Origin: Beijerinckiaceae bacterium
GTDB taxonomy: Bacteria > Pseudomonadota > Alphaproteobacteria > Rhizobiales > Beijerinckiaceae
NCBI GenBank assembly: GCA_947456315.1
Contig: CANGRU010000140.1
Span: 1 to 5,388, forward strand
Reading direction: 5' to 3'
Length of the DNA: 5,388 nucleotides
Part shown: positions 1 to 5,253 of the stretch, in pieces
Layout: every line of letters begins with the position of its first letter
How positions within the stretch are numbered: position 1 is the stretch's first letter
Position numbers and translations under genes: made by a program
Notes under the pieces: model-generated
The model's database searches: none
Told to the model about the DNA's origin: nothing
The model's input: the letters and a program-made list of their open reading frames with translations, nothing else

Positions 1-615
1 CATCTGGGGCTGATCCCCACAGTCGGCCCGTTCATTTTGCCACGCATTATGGCGCCCTTGCGTGAAGCCCTGCCCAAGATGAAATTCTATTTGCGTGAAG
101 AACAGACCGGTGTGCTGCTCTCGCGTTTGGAAGATGGCGATATTGATGCGGCGATTATCGCCCTCCCCTATGCAGGCGATTTCGACTCGATTGAAATCTC
201 GCAAGACCGTTTCTGGGTCGTCTATCCGAAAGGTCACCGTTTTACCGGGCGCGATGATATCCGCCCCAGCGAAATGGCGAGCGAGGATCTGCTATTGCTC
301 GAAGACGGCCATTGCCTGCGCGATCATGCGCTTGCCGCTTGCGCGCTCGAAACTGCACGCCGCAACAATGCTTTTCAGGGCACCAGCCTGCATACACTGG
401 TGCAAATGGTCGGCAGCGGCTTGGGCGTCACGTTGCTCCCGCAAATGGCGGTCGAAGGCGGCTTGCTGCGCGGGCTGGATGTCGGCTGCACGCCACTGAC
501 GGGTGAGCAAAACTTCCGTCGCATCGGTCTTGCTTTCCGCCCCACATCAGGACGGCGCGCGACCTTCGAACATCTGGCGAAAGAGCTCGCCTTCCGATTG
601 ACCCCCGTTTTGTAA
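1..615 (+). CDS. oxyR: OxyR, peroxide-sensing LysR-family regulator (5'-truncated by window edge)
   Basis: This is the effector-binding part of a LysR-type regulator; the N-terminal winged-helix domain and linker lie outside the window. 204 residues are visible, in frame from base 1 and ending at TAA 613-615. The first residues read HLGLIPTVGPFILP, very close to E. coli OxyR. The redox signature GHCLRDHALAAC is intact: cysteines are encoded at 313-315 and 340-342, nine residues apart like Cys199 and Cys208 of E. coli OxyR. The later stretch HTLVQMVGSGLGVTLLPQMA is also typical. From the family, H2O2 oxidises the cysteine pair to a disulphide and OxyR then activates catalase, peroxiredoxin and related genes. 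The numbering offset from E. coli is about 94, so about 95 residues are missing. No target gene is visible next to it, and I see no clear terminator after it. Identification is firm; the regulon is not shown here. Confidence 0.93.
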   Translation, partial: HLGLIPTVGPFILPRIMAPLREALPKMKFYLREEQTGVLLSRLEDGDIDAAIIALPYAGDFDSIEISQDRFWVVYPKGHRFTGRDDIRPSEMASEDLLLLEDGHCLRDHALAACALETARRNNAFQGTSLHTLVQMVGSGLGVTLLPQMAVEGGLLRGLDVGCTPLTGEQNFRRIGLAFRPTSGRRATFEHLAKELAFRLTPVL

Positions 616-725
616 TTTTGCAAGCAAGTCCTGATTGATTTCAAAGGTCTGCATCGGGTTTGATCAAGCGCAAGGACGCTAGGGCCAAGACCGGGCAGGC
701 TGGCGCCTCAAGAATGCGAGACAAG

Positions 726-1064
726 ATGATGCGCAGATTTCTTTTCGGCCTCGCGGCCATCGTCCTGCTCCAAGCGCCGGCACTTGCCGGCGTGATGACC
801 TTGTCGTGCGGATCAGGCGCCGGCGCCTATGAACTCATGCTGGATGATGATCGCGGTGTGATGACATCGACCAGCGGAACGACCGTCACCAATCTCGTTC
901 TGCGCGGAGTTCGTCGCGAAAACGGTGGCATCTTTGCACGAGGCTACATCAGCGGACGCGGCACGGAATTCGAGTTCACCTCGAAATATTCCGCCCAGAT
1001 GTCCTATCTCTACGGCAATGGCGGCAAGCGCACAGACGAGTGCCGGATCTTGACCAATTACTGA
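726..1064 (+). CDS. Small secreted protein of unknown function
   Basis: I do not recognise this protein. From ATG 726 it has 112 residues. It opens with a clear Sec signal peptide: MMRR, a hydrophobic core FLFGLAAIVLLQ, then an APALA|G cleavage site after residue 21. The mature part of about 91 residues is rich in Gly, Thr, Ser and beta-branched residues and looks beta-stranded. It has just two cysteines, Cys28 near the mature N-terminus and Cys106 near the C-terminus, well placed for a periplasmic disulphide. The start is uncertain. ATG 714 is in frame and adds four residues, and TTG 660 would put a long charged, poorly hydrophobic stretch ahead of the signal peptide. No strong Shine-Dalgarno favours either ATG. 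The size and end-to-end cysteine pair vaguely recall MliC-type lysozyme inhibitors, but this is speculation. The gene sits alone between oxyR and the repressor promoter. A run of seven T at 1067-1073 follows the stop, without a convincing hairpin. Confidence 0.72.
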   Translation: MMRRFLFGLAAIVLLQAPALAGVMTLSCGSGAGAYELMLDDDRGVMTSTSGTTVTNLVLRGVRRENGGIFARGYISGRGTEFEFTSKYSAQMSYLYGNGGKRTDECRILTNY

Positions 1065-1149
1065 TGTTTTTTTGCACACAGACCGCCTGCCAATCCGGCA
1101 CAAGACATAAAACTTTTTAAATACAATAAGATAAACCCTTCCCCGCAGG

Positions 1150-1177
1150 TTGGACCCGGGGTCTTGTCTTTTATATT
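1150..1177 (+). promoter_or_regulatory. Likely sigma-70 promoter of the repressor-transporter unit
   Basis: A -35 like TTGGAC at 1150-1155 and a -10 like TATATT at 1172-1177 are separated by 16 bases. This puts the expected transcription start near 1184, inside the 15-base palindrome and about 16 bases before the repressor ATG. An AT-rich tract at about 1106-1136 lies upstream. A second -10-like TACAAT at 1122-1127 has no -35 partner. The call rests on motif match and position only. Confidence 0.5.
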
Positions 1178-1182
1178 AGAAT

Positions 1183-1197
1183 CATCTAAATTAGATG
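1183..1197 (+). promoter_or_regulatory. Palindromic operator, probable binding site of the ArsR-family repressor
   Basis: CATCTAA-A-TTAGATG is a perfect 7+1+7 inverted repeat centred on base 1190. It is AT-rich, starts six bases after the -10 hexamer, covers the predicted transcription start and ends three bases before the repressor start codon. A dimeric winged-helix repressor bound here would block promoter clearance and its own expression, as BigR-type regulators do at their AT-rich operators. An extra ATTAGA half-site-like copy lies at 1175-1180. I found no second copy of the full palindrome in the window, including in front of the methyltransferase gene. Confidence 0.6.
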
Positions 1198-1199
1198 TT

Positions 1200-1544
1200 A
1201 TGAATATAGAACAGCTCCTCCCCAAGGCCGAAAAGGCCGAAGCCTTTTTGAAGGCGCTCGCCAACAAGCATCGCTTGATGGTGCTGTGTGAATTGCATCA
1301 GGGCGAACGCTCGGTCGGCACTTTGATGGACGCTGTGGGACTGAGCCAATCGGCGCTCTCACAACATCTCGCCAAATTGCGCGAGGACGGCCTTGTTGTG
1401 ACGCGGCGCGATGCGCAGACGATCTATTACGCACTCGCCAATGAAGATGCCTCGCGCATCATGGCCGTGCTTTACGAGCTCTTCTGCGCTGACAAGCCGG
1501 CGCAAGCCCTCCCCAAAACCAAAGCGAAAGGAACAGCCAGATGA
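1200..1544 (+). CDS. bigR: BigR/SqrR-type ArsR-family repressor, probable persulfide sensor
   Basis: A 114-residue winged-helix repressor of the ArsR family. The core runs from LKALANKHRLMVLCEL (about 17-32) through the recognition-helix region LSQSALSQHLAKLREDGLV (48-66) to the wing TRRDAQTIYYAL (68-79). Metal-site motifs of ArsR/SmtB proteins (such as CxC in the recognition region) are absent. It has only two cysteines, Cys30 in the second helix and Cys96 in the C-terminal helix (YELFC). Their 66-residue spacing equals that of Cys42/Cys108 in Xylella BigR and Cys41/Cys107 in Rhodobacter SqrR, which form a disulphide or tetrasulfide in response to reactive sulfur and then release DNA. ATG 1200 is chosen because the upstream in-frame TTG at 1164 would place the promoter -10 and operator inside the gene. 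No Shine-Dalgarno precedes ATG 1200. The stop overlaps the next start as ATGA, so translation is probably coupled. Family and sensor class are well supported; the exact inducer is inferred. Confidence 0.88.
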   Translation: MNIEQLLPKAEKAEAFLKALANKHRLMVLCELHQGERSVGTLMDAVGLSQSALSQHLAKLREDGLVVTRRDAQTIYYALANEDASRIMAVLYELFCADKPAQALPKTKAKGTAR

Positions 1545-2095
1545 GCATGGCAACCATGGACCACGCGGGGCCGCAGACCGGCACGTCGCGCATTGACTGG
1601 ACACCCTATCTCGCAGGTGCAGGCATCGGTGTGCTGAGCTGGATTGCTTTTGCTATCGCCAAAGATCCGATTGGCGTCACCACGGCCTATGGCCGACTGG
1701 CCGGCGAAGCGGCTATTCCGTTTCTGGGCGCAGACACAGTTGCGGCCAATACCTATTGGAAAGCCGCACCTTTCGCGCTCGATTATGGCGTGCTGTTTCT
1801 GGTCGGCATCATGCTAGGCGCTTTTATATCCGCCATTGTCTCGGGCACGTTCAAAATCGAGCTCGTGCCAGAGGTCTGGAAAGCTGAAATCGGCACTTCC
1901 GTCTGGAAGCGCTTTGCTTATGCCTTTTTCGGCGGCGTGATCATTATGTATGGCGCGCGACTGGCGGGTGGTTGCACCAGCGGCCATGGCATTTCAGGCG
2001 GGCTGCAATTGGCGGTCTCCAGCTGGCTGTTTCTCGCCGTGATGTTTGCCACAGGCCTCATCGCCTCCGCTTTTCTTTTCGCCAAAAAAATCTGA
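1541..2095 (+). CDS. pmpA: YeeE/YedE (DUF395) membrane protein, PmpA-like half of a sulfur-compound transporter
   Basis: An inner-membrane protein of 184 residues with about four membrane segments (roughly 21-40, 80-101, 125-145, 155-181). The family signature GARLAGGCTSGHGISGG spans residues 138-154, with Cys145 in the GCTSGHG loop. YeeE/YedE proteins include the thiosulfate transporter TsuA, where conserved membrane cysteines pass the substrate along the pore. Full-length members are about 330-400 residues; this one covers half, and its partner follows directly. That split arrangement matches the PmpA/PmpB pairs found next to BigR-type regulators. The ATG at 1541 overlaps the repressor stop and has AAAGGA at 1527-1532, eight bases upstream. 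A second in-frame ATG at 1547 is possible. Regulation is expected from the operator in front of the repressor gene. The substrate (thiosulfate, persulfide or another reduced sulfur species) is inferred; the family call is firm. Confidence 0.87.
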   Translation: MSMATMDHAGPQTGTSRIDWTPYLAGAGIGVLSWIAFAIAKDPIGVTTAYGRLAGEAAIPFLGADTVAANTYWKAAPFALDYGVLFLVGIMLGAFISAIVSGTFKIELVPEVWKAEIGTSVWKRFAYAFFGGVIIMYGARLAGGCTSGHGISGGLQLAVSSWLFLAVMFATGLIASAFLFAKKI

Positions 2096-2106
2096 AGGAG
2101 ATTGTC

Positions 2107-2655
2107 ATGACTGATGTCTTTGCTCCTGGCAGCATCGTACTTGCGCTACTCATCGGGGCTGCTTTTGGCGCGCTCCTTCATCGTGGCCGCGTCACAAGTT
2201 GCAATGTGATTGAAAACCAGTTCCGCTTAAAAGATTACACCGTGTTGAAAGTCATGCTGACCGCCATCATTGTCGGCGGCGTGGGTGTGATGTTTCTGGC
2301 CGATGCCAATCTCGCCAAATATGCGGTGAAGGATGCCAATCTCTTGGGTGTTGCTTTGGGCGCAGCCATCTTTGGTGTCGGCATGGTCTTCTATGGCTAT
2401 TGCCCCGGCACAGGACTGGCAGCCATTGCGACAGGGAGTGTGCACGCATTGGTCGGCGCACTGGGCATGATTGTGGGCGGCGTGCTCTTCGCTTTGTCCT
2501 TTGATTGGGTGAAGGCCAATATTCTCACGGTCGGCGCCTATGGCAAGATTCGCCTGCCAGACATCACCGGCATCTCGTCGCCGGTCTGGTTTGCAGGCCT
2601 TGCTCTTGTGGCCATCGTGTTTTTTGTCTGGGCAGAGCGCCAGCAAAGCCGCTAA
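2107..2655 (+). CDS. pmpB: YeeE/YedE (DUF395) membrane protein, PmpB-like second half of the transporter
   Basis: A 182-residue inner-membrane protein with about five hydrophobic segments (roughly 9-24, 46-66, 79-97, 110-131, 159-175). Two YeeE/YedE motifs are visible: HRGRVTSCNVI with Cys32, and FYGYCPGTGLAA with Cys99. Together with Cys145 of the preceding protein this gives three conserved-motif cysteines across the pair, the same number as the functional cysteines reported for the single-chain thiosulfate transporter TsuA. ATG 2107 is chosen because AAGGAG at 2095-2100 lies six bases upstream and overlaps the previous stop codon; the reading frame open further upstream is only an overlap with the first gene. 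The eleven-base gap implies co-translation with the first half. A GC-rich hairpin begins 21 bases after the stop. The two proteins probably form one transporter; direction of transport and substrate are not shown by the sequence. Confidence 0.87.
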   Translation: MTDVFAPGSIVLALLIGAAFGALLHRGRVTSCNVIENQFRLKDYTVLKVMLTAIIVGGVGVMFLADANLAKYAVKDANLLGVALGAAIFGVGMVFYGYCPGTGLAAIATGSVHALVGALGMIVGGVLFALSFDWVKANILTVGAYGKIRLPDITGISSPVWFAGLALVAIVFFVWAERQQSR

Positions 2656-2676
2656 ACTCACCCCAACGAGAACAGC

Positions 2677-2700
2677 AACGCCGGCCTCGTGGCCGGCGTT
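2677..2700 (+). terminator. Hairpin after the pmpB-like gene, probable terminator or attenuator
   Basis: A perfect 10-base-pair stem, AACGCCGGCC (2677-2686) against GGCCGGCGTT (2691-2700), closes on a TCGT loop. It is followed by T and then CCATTT rather than a clean T run, so it would be an incomplete Rho-independent terminator. It lies only 20 bases before the methyltransferase ATG, so partial read-through is possible. Confidence 0.55.
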
Positions 2701-2720
2701 TCCATTTGGGGGAACGACAG

Positions 2721-3326
2721 ATGAGCGAACACGCGCGCTGGCAAGGCCGCTATGCGGTGCCCGATTATATTTTCGGTGAAGAGCCCAACGCCTTTTTGGC
2801 AGCCCAAAAACATCTCCTGCCCAAAAGCGGCAAGGCACTGGCCGTGGCTGATGGCGAGGCGCGAAACGGCGTCTGGCTCGCCCAACAGGGCCTGGATGTT
2901 CTCTCCATCGATTTCTCATCCAACGCGCAAGACAAGGCCCGCGCACTCGCCAAAAAGCGCGGCGTCAACGTCACACTCGAATGTGTGGATGTGCACGCTT
3001 GGCCCTACCCCGAAAATACATTCGATGTGGTGGTGGAAGTCTTCACGCAATTCTCGACCCCCGCAGAGCGCACCCTCAAATGGGATGGTATGATCCGCAC
3101 GCTGAAGCCGGGCGGCCTCTTGCTGCTCGAAGGCTACACACAAAAACAGCTCGAATATAAAACAGGCGGCCCGAAAGAGCTCGACCGCCTCTATACACGC
3201 GACATGCTCGAAAAAGGCTTTGCCAAACTCTCGCGATTCGAGATCAAGGAATATGATACGCATATGTCAGAAGGTGCCGGACATGCCGGCATGGCAGCGG
3301 TGATCGATCTCATCGGCTACAAATAA
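2721..3326 (+). CDS. Class I SAM-dependent methyltransferase, TehB/thiol-methyltransferase-like
   Basis: A 201-residue cytosolic Rossmann-fold methyltransferase. The N-terminal WQGRY...YIFGEEPNAFL (7-26) is typical of a group of small TehB-like methyltransferases. Motif I reads ALAVADGEARNGVWLAQQG (39-57), and the acidic residue expected to hold the SAM ribose is Asp64 in LSIDFS. Asp90 in CVDVHAWPYP, the post-II stretch FDVVVEVFTQF (101-111) and LKPGG (128-132) follow in the usual order. Then comes EGYTQKQLEYKTGGP (137-151), seen in related proteins. Motif I carries Ala47 where GEGRN is more usual. ATG 2721 is chosen over upstream in-frame starts, which run through the hairpin and the previous gene; GGGGGA at 2708-2713 lies seven bases upstream. 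The MFS gene follows after 26 bases, so the two are probably cotranscribed. Related enzymes methylate small thiols, metalloids or unknown metabolites; the substrate here cannot be read from the sequence. Confidence 0.83.
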   Translation: MSEHARWQGRYAVPDYIFGEEPNAFLAAQKHLLPKSGKALAVADGEARNGVWLAQQGLDVLSIDFSSNAQDKARALAKKRGVNVTLECVDVHAWPYPENTFDVVVEVFTQFSTPAERTLKWDGMIRTLKPGGLLLLEGYTQKQLEYKTGGPKELDRLYTRDMLEKGFAKLSRFEIKEYDTHMSEGAGHAGMAAVIDLIGYK

Positions 3327-3352
3327 GAAAAATAAAAAAGGAACGCTCATCA

Positions 3353-4588
3353 ATGAAAGTGCCTGCGCTCATCAAGCGAAATGTCGCTCTGTTTTCCATG
3401 TCGCAGAGCTTTACCGGCGCGGGCATGCAATTCTCCTACGGCTTCGGCCCGTTGATGGTGCAAGCGCTCACCGGCTCTGCCGCACTCGCAGGCTTGTCGG
3501 TTGGCCTGATTGGCATCAGCCGTTTTCTCGTCGCCTATCCGATGGGGAAAATCACCGATGCTTACGGGCGCAAGCGCGGCATTTTTCTGGGTCTGGGGTT
3601 GGCGCTCGTCGGCAGCCTGACGCTGGGCTCGGCCATGCTCGCCCATTCCATCGCTATGTTCATCATCGGCCTGTTGATGTTCGGCATGGGGATGAATGGC
3701 GCACAGCAGATGCGGGTCGGTGTGACGGACATGTTCCCGCCCGCGATGCGTGCGCAAGCGCTGGGCTATCTCGCACTTGGCTCGCTGTTCTCGCTTTTGC
3801 TCAGCCCGACGATGGTCAATCTGGCGGACAAGATTGCTGCGGCCACAGGCGCTGATCCGCTTGGCATGCCGTGGTTCTTCTTGCCCGTGCTGATCCTCTC
3901 GGGCGTGGTGATCGTGAGCTTCGTGAAACCGGACCCCAAAGTGATCGGCATGAATTTGCGCGATTACTGGCCCGACCTGCCTCCCACCGTCAAAAAAGAG
4001 GCGGTCTCGCCGCAACCCTTCAGCGCGAAAAAACTGTTGTCTGACCCCTCGATCCGCCTCGCCATTCTGTCGAATTGTGCGGGCACGGGGAATATGTCGA
4101 TTGTCATGGTGCTAACATCGCTTGTGCTGCATGAGCACGGCCATTCGCTGTTTGCCATTGCCGTGTCGCACACTTTTCATTCGGCTGGCATGTTTGCTTT
4201 CACGATTCCGATTGGCAAATTGGCTGACCGTTTTGGACGCTCGGCCATCATGTTCCCGGGCGTATTCATTTCGCTGATTGGCGCCGCGCTTGTGTCTTTC
4301 ATTCCCAGCATGATTGCCGTGACGCTCGGCACATTTCTTGTCGGGCTTGGCTGGGCTGGCGCCAATGTGGCAGCAACCGCCTATATTGCCGACAAGGTCG
4401 AAACGTCGCAGCGCGGGCGTGCCATTGGCGTGAATGATTCCTTTGGCGCGACCAGTACGATCTTCGCGGCCTTTGTCACAGGGCCTTTGATTGCCTTTGC
4501 CGGATTGCCTGCTGCAGGTCTGGTGGCCGTGCTTCTGGCTGTGCTGCCCTTCATCCTGCGGATGATCAGCGGGCCGATGAAAGAATAA
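3353..4588 (+). CDS. MFS transporter, 12 transmembrane segments, substrate unknown
   Basis: A 411-residue inner-membrane secondary transporter of the major facilitator superfamily, full length for a 12-helix member. The loop 2-3 signature GKITDAYGRKRG is at residues 65-76 and its pseudo-repeat GKLADRFGRS at 288-297, in the corresponding loop 8-9. A hydrophilic central loop (about 192-232) separates the two six-helix halves. Around helices 7-8 there is a histidine cluster: His260, His262, His264, His273 and His276. Several acidic or polar residues near helices 4-5 (the NGAQQMRVGVTDMFP stretch) could serve proton coupling. The start ATG 3353 has AAGGA at 3338-3342, ten bases upstream. The gene lies 26 bases after the methyltransferase and 27 bases before the CMD-family gene, so it is probably the middle gene of an operon. 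The context suggests import of a compound to be metabolised, or export of a modified product; neither can be decided from the sequence. Confidence 0.88.
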   Translation: MKVPALIKRNVALFSMSQSFTGAGMQFSYGFGPLMVQALTGSAALAGLSVGLIGISRFLVAYPMGKITDAYGRKRGIFLGLGLALVGSLTLGSAMLAHSIAMFIIGLLMFGMGMNGAQQMRVGVTDMFPPAMRAQALGYLALGSLFSLLLSPTMVNLADKIAAATGADPLGMPWFFLPVLILSGVVIVSFVKPDPKVIGMNLRDYWPDLPPTVKKEAVSPQPFSAKKLLSDPSIRLAILSNCAGTGNMSIVMVLTSLVLHEHGHSLFAIAVSHTFHSAGMFAFTIPIGKLADRFGRSAIMFPGVFISLIGAALVSFIPSMIAVTLGTFLVGLGWAGANVAATAYIADKVETSQRGRAIGVNDSFGATSTIFAAFVTGPLIAFAGLPAAGLVAVLLAVLPFILRMISGPMKE

Positions 4589-4615
4589 AAGAGAAAAGGT
4601 AAAAGGGAGAGACTG

Positions 4616-5218
4616 ATGAGCGACAATGTGAAATGGCCTGCCGACATCGACCCGCAATCGGGTTTTCGTCTGCCTTTGCTGAAGCGCGAAGACCTCGATG
4701 AGGTTGGACAGCGCCGCTATGACCGTGCGGCCAATGGCGGCAATATTGCAGGCCTGCAAGGCCCGACCGGCATCATGCTCTATTCACCACGCACCAGCGA
4801 GGCACAATCTTCCGTCAGCCGCTATTTGCGCAATGAAGCGGGTTTTTCGCCCCGCATCCGCGAAATCGCGCTGCTCGTCACATCACGCTGCATGGACCAG
4901 CAATTTGAATGGACCGCGCATGAGCCGGAAGCTGTGCACGCCGGCGTTCCGCAAGACGTGATTGACACAATCAAACACGACCGCCCGACCGATGGACTGG
5001 AAGAGGCCGACAAGACGGTGATTGAACTGGGCCGTGCGGTGTGGCGCGATCACAAAGTCTCGCCCGAGCTGTTCGCCCGCGCCAAAAAGATTTTTGGACC
5101 CAACCAGCTTGTTGATCTGGTGCTGTTGATGGGCACACATGCCTCCACAGCCGCACTGCTCACCACATTTGATATGCAATTGCACAAAGGCCGCGAGCCG
5201 ATGTTGCCCATCAAGTGA
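4616..5218 (+). CDS. Carboxymuconolactone decarboxylase (CMD/AhpD-like) family protein
   Basis: A 200-residue cytosolic, all-helical protein. The CMD core runs from about residue 77: FSPRIREIALLVTSRCMDQQFEWTAH, with Arg82, Glu83, Cys92, Glu98, Trp99 and His102, followed by EAVHAGVPQDVIDTI. A later helix, GPNQLVDLVLLMGTHASTAALL, completes the fold. The CxxC redox pair of AhpD alkylhydroperoxidases is absent and only one cysteine remains. A peroxidase role is therefore unlikely, and a hydrolase, decarboxylase-like or unknown enzymatic role is more likely. The protein is longer than the short 4-carboxymuconolactone decarboxylases (about 130 residues), with an N-terminal extension carrying the RLPLLKREDLDEVGQRRYDRA stretch often seen in these roughly 190-200 residue members. 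ATG 4616 has AAGGGAG at 4603-4609, six bases upstream. It is the last gene of the cluster and is followed by a hairpin. The family is firm; the reaction is unknown. Confidence 0.85.
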   Translation: MSDNVKWPADIDPQSGFRLPLLKREDLDEVGQRRYDRAANGGNIAGLQGPTGIMLYSPRTSEAQSSVSRYLRNEAGFSPRIREIALLVTSRCMDQQFEWTAHEPEAVHAGVPQDVIDTIKHDRPTDGLEEADKTVIELGRAVWRDHKVSPELFARAKKIFGPNQLVDLVLLMGTHASTAALLTTFDMQLHKGREPMLPIK

Positions 5219-5224
5219 CACAAT

Positions 5225-5246
5225 CGGGCGGGGTCTTCCCCGCCCG
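5225..5246. terminator. Hairpin between convergent genes, probable bidirectional terminator
   Basis: A perfect nine-pair GC-rich stem, CGGGCGGGG (5225-5233) against CCCCGCCCG (5238-5246), with a TCTT loop. It lies seven bases after the plus-strand stop and eight bases beyond the stop of the minus-strand gene, so it can serve both. The T tract is poor on either side (CTTCC on plus, ATTGT on minus). Confidence 0.6.
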
Positions 5247-5253
5247 CTTCCAA

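Noticed and set aside
1067..1073. Run of seven T after the secreted-protein gene as a terminator
   Set aside because: No stable GC-rich stem directly precedes the run.
1090..1103. Small inverted repeat TGCC/GGCA in the intergenic region
   Set aside because: A four-base stem is too short to claim as a structure.
1122..1127. TACAAT as an alternative -10 for the repressor gene
   Set aside because: No -35-like hexamer lies 16-18 bases upstream (CACAAG there), and it would leave the operator far downstream of the start.
2227..2946. Minus-strand open frame of 239 codons across pmpB and the methyltransferase start
   Set aside because: It is antisense to two well-supported genes, crosses the hairpin, and its protein is rich in His, Arg and Cys with no family pattern, as expected of a shadow frame.
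3275..3291. Six-pair inverted repeat TGCCGG-ACATG-CCGGCA inside the methyltransferase gene
   Set aside because: It lies in coding sequence for a Gly/Ala-rich stretch, has no T run, and is explained by codon choice.
3350..4015. Minus-strand open frame of 221 codons antisense to the MFS gene
   Set aside because: The composition (many His, Arg, Gln) is that of a reverse reading of membrane-protein codons, and no ribosome binding site or domain is visible.
4112..4759. Minus-strand open frame of 215 codons antisense to the MFS and CMD genes
   Set aside because: It spans the end of one real gene and the start of another on the opposite strand and shows no recognisable protein features.
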